Positions 62,641 to 64,000 of a DNA stretch of 64,000 nucleotides are shown here, piece by piece. This DNA comes from Sabellastarte sp. h YS-2021 (lineage: Eukaryota > Annelida > Polychaeta > Sabellida > Sabellidae): assembly GCA_964017235.1 (NCBI GenBank), contig OZ024929.1, positions 163,851,609 through 163,915,608 on the forward strand. The letters are read 5' to 3'. Within the stretch, counting starts at the first letter, position 1, and each line of letters begins with the position of its first letter. Under the pieces are notes generated by a model. It searched no databases. It was not told the origin of the DNA and saw only the letters and a program-made list of their open reading frames with translations. A program made the position numbers and the translations under genes.

Positions 62641-63365
62641 AAGTAAAAAATATTATACCTAGTCTTCTCAATTTTGCAGGATATAGTCATAACCATAAAA
62701 TCTTGCCTGGGAATATTTTTGGCCTCATTTTGAAAAACAAGATGGCCGCCAGGGACGTTTATTCGACTTAAAGCAAGGACTTTTGTTAGCCCTCTAGAGC
62801 AAAGGGTATTACAGGTAGAGATCTCAAATTCGCAGAATATGTTCCGTATTACAAAATCTTGACTGGAAATATTTTCGGCCTCATTTTGAAAAACAAGATG
62901 GCCGCCATGGGCATTTTTTTTGTCAGTCATGAAAAGTGCTTATATCTCCCTTATTATTGGTCCTAGAGGTTTGGGAATGAAAACCAACCTATAGGAAATC
63001 ATGGGCTGGGAATCTTTTGGTGTGGTCGGATTTGACCTTGGGCTCCTCCTTCAAGGTAAAACAAGGATAGCCAAACCTAAAAGTGCTCATAACTTGCTTA
63101 TTATTGGTCCTAGAGGTTTGCAATGTGAAACCAACTTATAGGAAATCATGGGCTGGGAGTCTTTTGATATTGTCAGATTTGACCTTGGACCCCTCCTTCA
63201 AGGTCAAACGAGGATAACTTAAAAGTGCTTATAACTCACTTATTATTGGTCCTAGAGGTATGGGATGGTAAACCAACATATAGGAAATTTATGGGCTAAG
63301 AATCTTTTAATGTGGTCAGATTTAACCTTGGACCCCTCCTTCAAGGTCAAACGAGGATAGCCAAT
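62640..63365. repeat. Tandem repeat arrays (AAGATGGCCGCCA and TGACCTTGA units)
   Basis: Two units carry GGCCTCATTTTGAAAAACAA followed by GATGGCCGCCA (near 62730 and 62880). Three to four units follow with TTATTATTGGTCCTAGAGGT, GGAAATCATGGGCTGGGA, GATTTGACCTTGGACCCCTC and CTTCAAGGTCAAACGAGG at ~140-bp spacing (62950, 63095, 63240). The second part is the inverse-orientation counterpart of 13085-13530. Confidence 0.82.
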
Positions 63366-64000
63366 ACATTTGTATCTTTCATTAAGCAAACATTTTGTTT
63401 ACTTAGTGTCAGTACAAGTTGCCCCCATAAACACATATGCCCCCTCCCCACAGGGGGTATATTTGTGTCAATCATAATACTCTGTATGTCACGCTTCAAC
63501 CATGTCCCGTCCAGGGATACACTGTGTCGAGACGCAATCTCTAGTTTGAATAGGGTTTTGACTGGAACATGTATGAGGCTAAAGTATGAATACAATTGTA
63601 TAGCCTAAATACAATTTCACACAGTATATGAATGGAAATATGAGAAATTCACATTGTGGTTAAACTAGAATCCAATTACTCGCTTTGTTTACCAATGAAA
63701 ACACTATTTTTATATCAAATAACTTTGTTTACAGATATGAATTTTTTAATTTGTTAACAGAAGACCTCATAAGTTTGTTGTTTAATGAAATGTCGGGCAA
63801 AAACAGTAATTTAGGTTTCATTTTAATTTTTATCCCTATTTATAGCTTGTATAAGCGCTGAAACAATAACCCTGATCTTGGGAGCCACTGAAATCCATTT
63901 TTTTAGTGTGTCCTTGGCCACAATATTTCTCTAAGCATTAATTTTGTTGACCTATGATGTTTTTAAATGATGGTTAGAGTCTGGCAGAAAGATTAGTAGT

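Larger units (their letters stand above)
61519..64000 (+). other. Intron after the last visible kinase exon
   Basis: Starts with donor GTAAGT at 61519 and has no acceptor in the window that I can support. It is mostly tandem-repeat DNA, listed separately, to about 63365, then featureless AT-rich sequence to the end. Confidence 0.65.

Overview
This is a 64 kb piece of an AT-rich, repeat-dense invertebrate nuclear genome, most likely a lophotrochozoan and plausibly a mollusc. The case rests on one very long, small-exon protein-kinase gene, a DIRS retroelement, many tRNA-headed SINEs, MITEs, and tandem repeats rich in the word TGACCTTGA. The species cannot be fixed from the sequence alone.

The only host gene I can support is on the + strand. 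Four exons (8248-8377, 47325-47470, 57886-58040, 61389-61518) join with matching phases. They encode the C-terminal half of a SNF1/AMPK-type Ser/Thr kinase, from the DFG motif through the activation loop and APE motif, the C-lobe, and a UBA/AID-like helical tail. The best family guess is HUNK-like. The N-lobe exons and the gene's 3' end lie outside the window, so almost everything here is intron. The intron after the first exon is about 39 kb.

Layout: 0.28-5.46 kb is satellite DNA. A 169-bp family (A) is organised as 338-bp dimers. It is followed by a 133-bp family (B) organised as an 11-monomer, 1463-bp higher-order repeat. A broken A copy follows. That A copy is split by a 133-bp insertion with 13-bp flanking direct repeats, which on the minus strand carries a complete type I hammerhead ribozyme. 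From 8.04 to 8.27 kb the splice acceptor and the first bases of the DFG exon are present three times in tandem. From 9 to 28 kb the intron holds SINEs, a 5'-truncated CR1-like LINE, a TTA-flanked Harbinger-type MITE, foldback elements and TGACCTTGA-rich tandem repeats. A nearly full-length DIRS retroelement occupies 28.20-34.62 kb. From 35 to 47 kb and from 47 to 57 kb there are more MITEs, including two copies of one ~600-bp family on either side of the second exon, plus a 52-57.8 kb stretch almost free of recognisable repeats. After the last exon, 61.5-63.4 kb is again tandem-repeat DNA.

The most notable items are the mobile-looking hammerhead insert, the two-level satellite structure, the triplicated splice acceptor of the kinase exon, and the young DIRS copy with a textbook internal complementary region. 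All reading was by eye, so percentages and copy counts are approximate.
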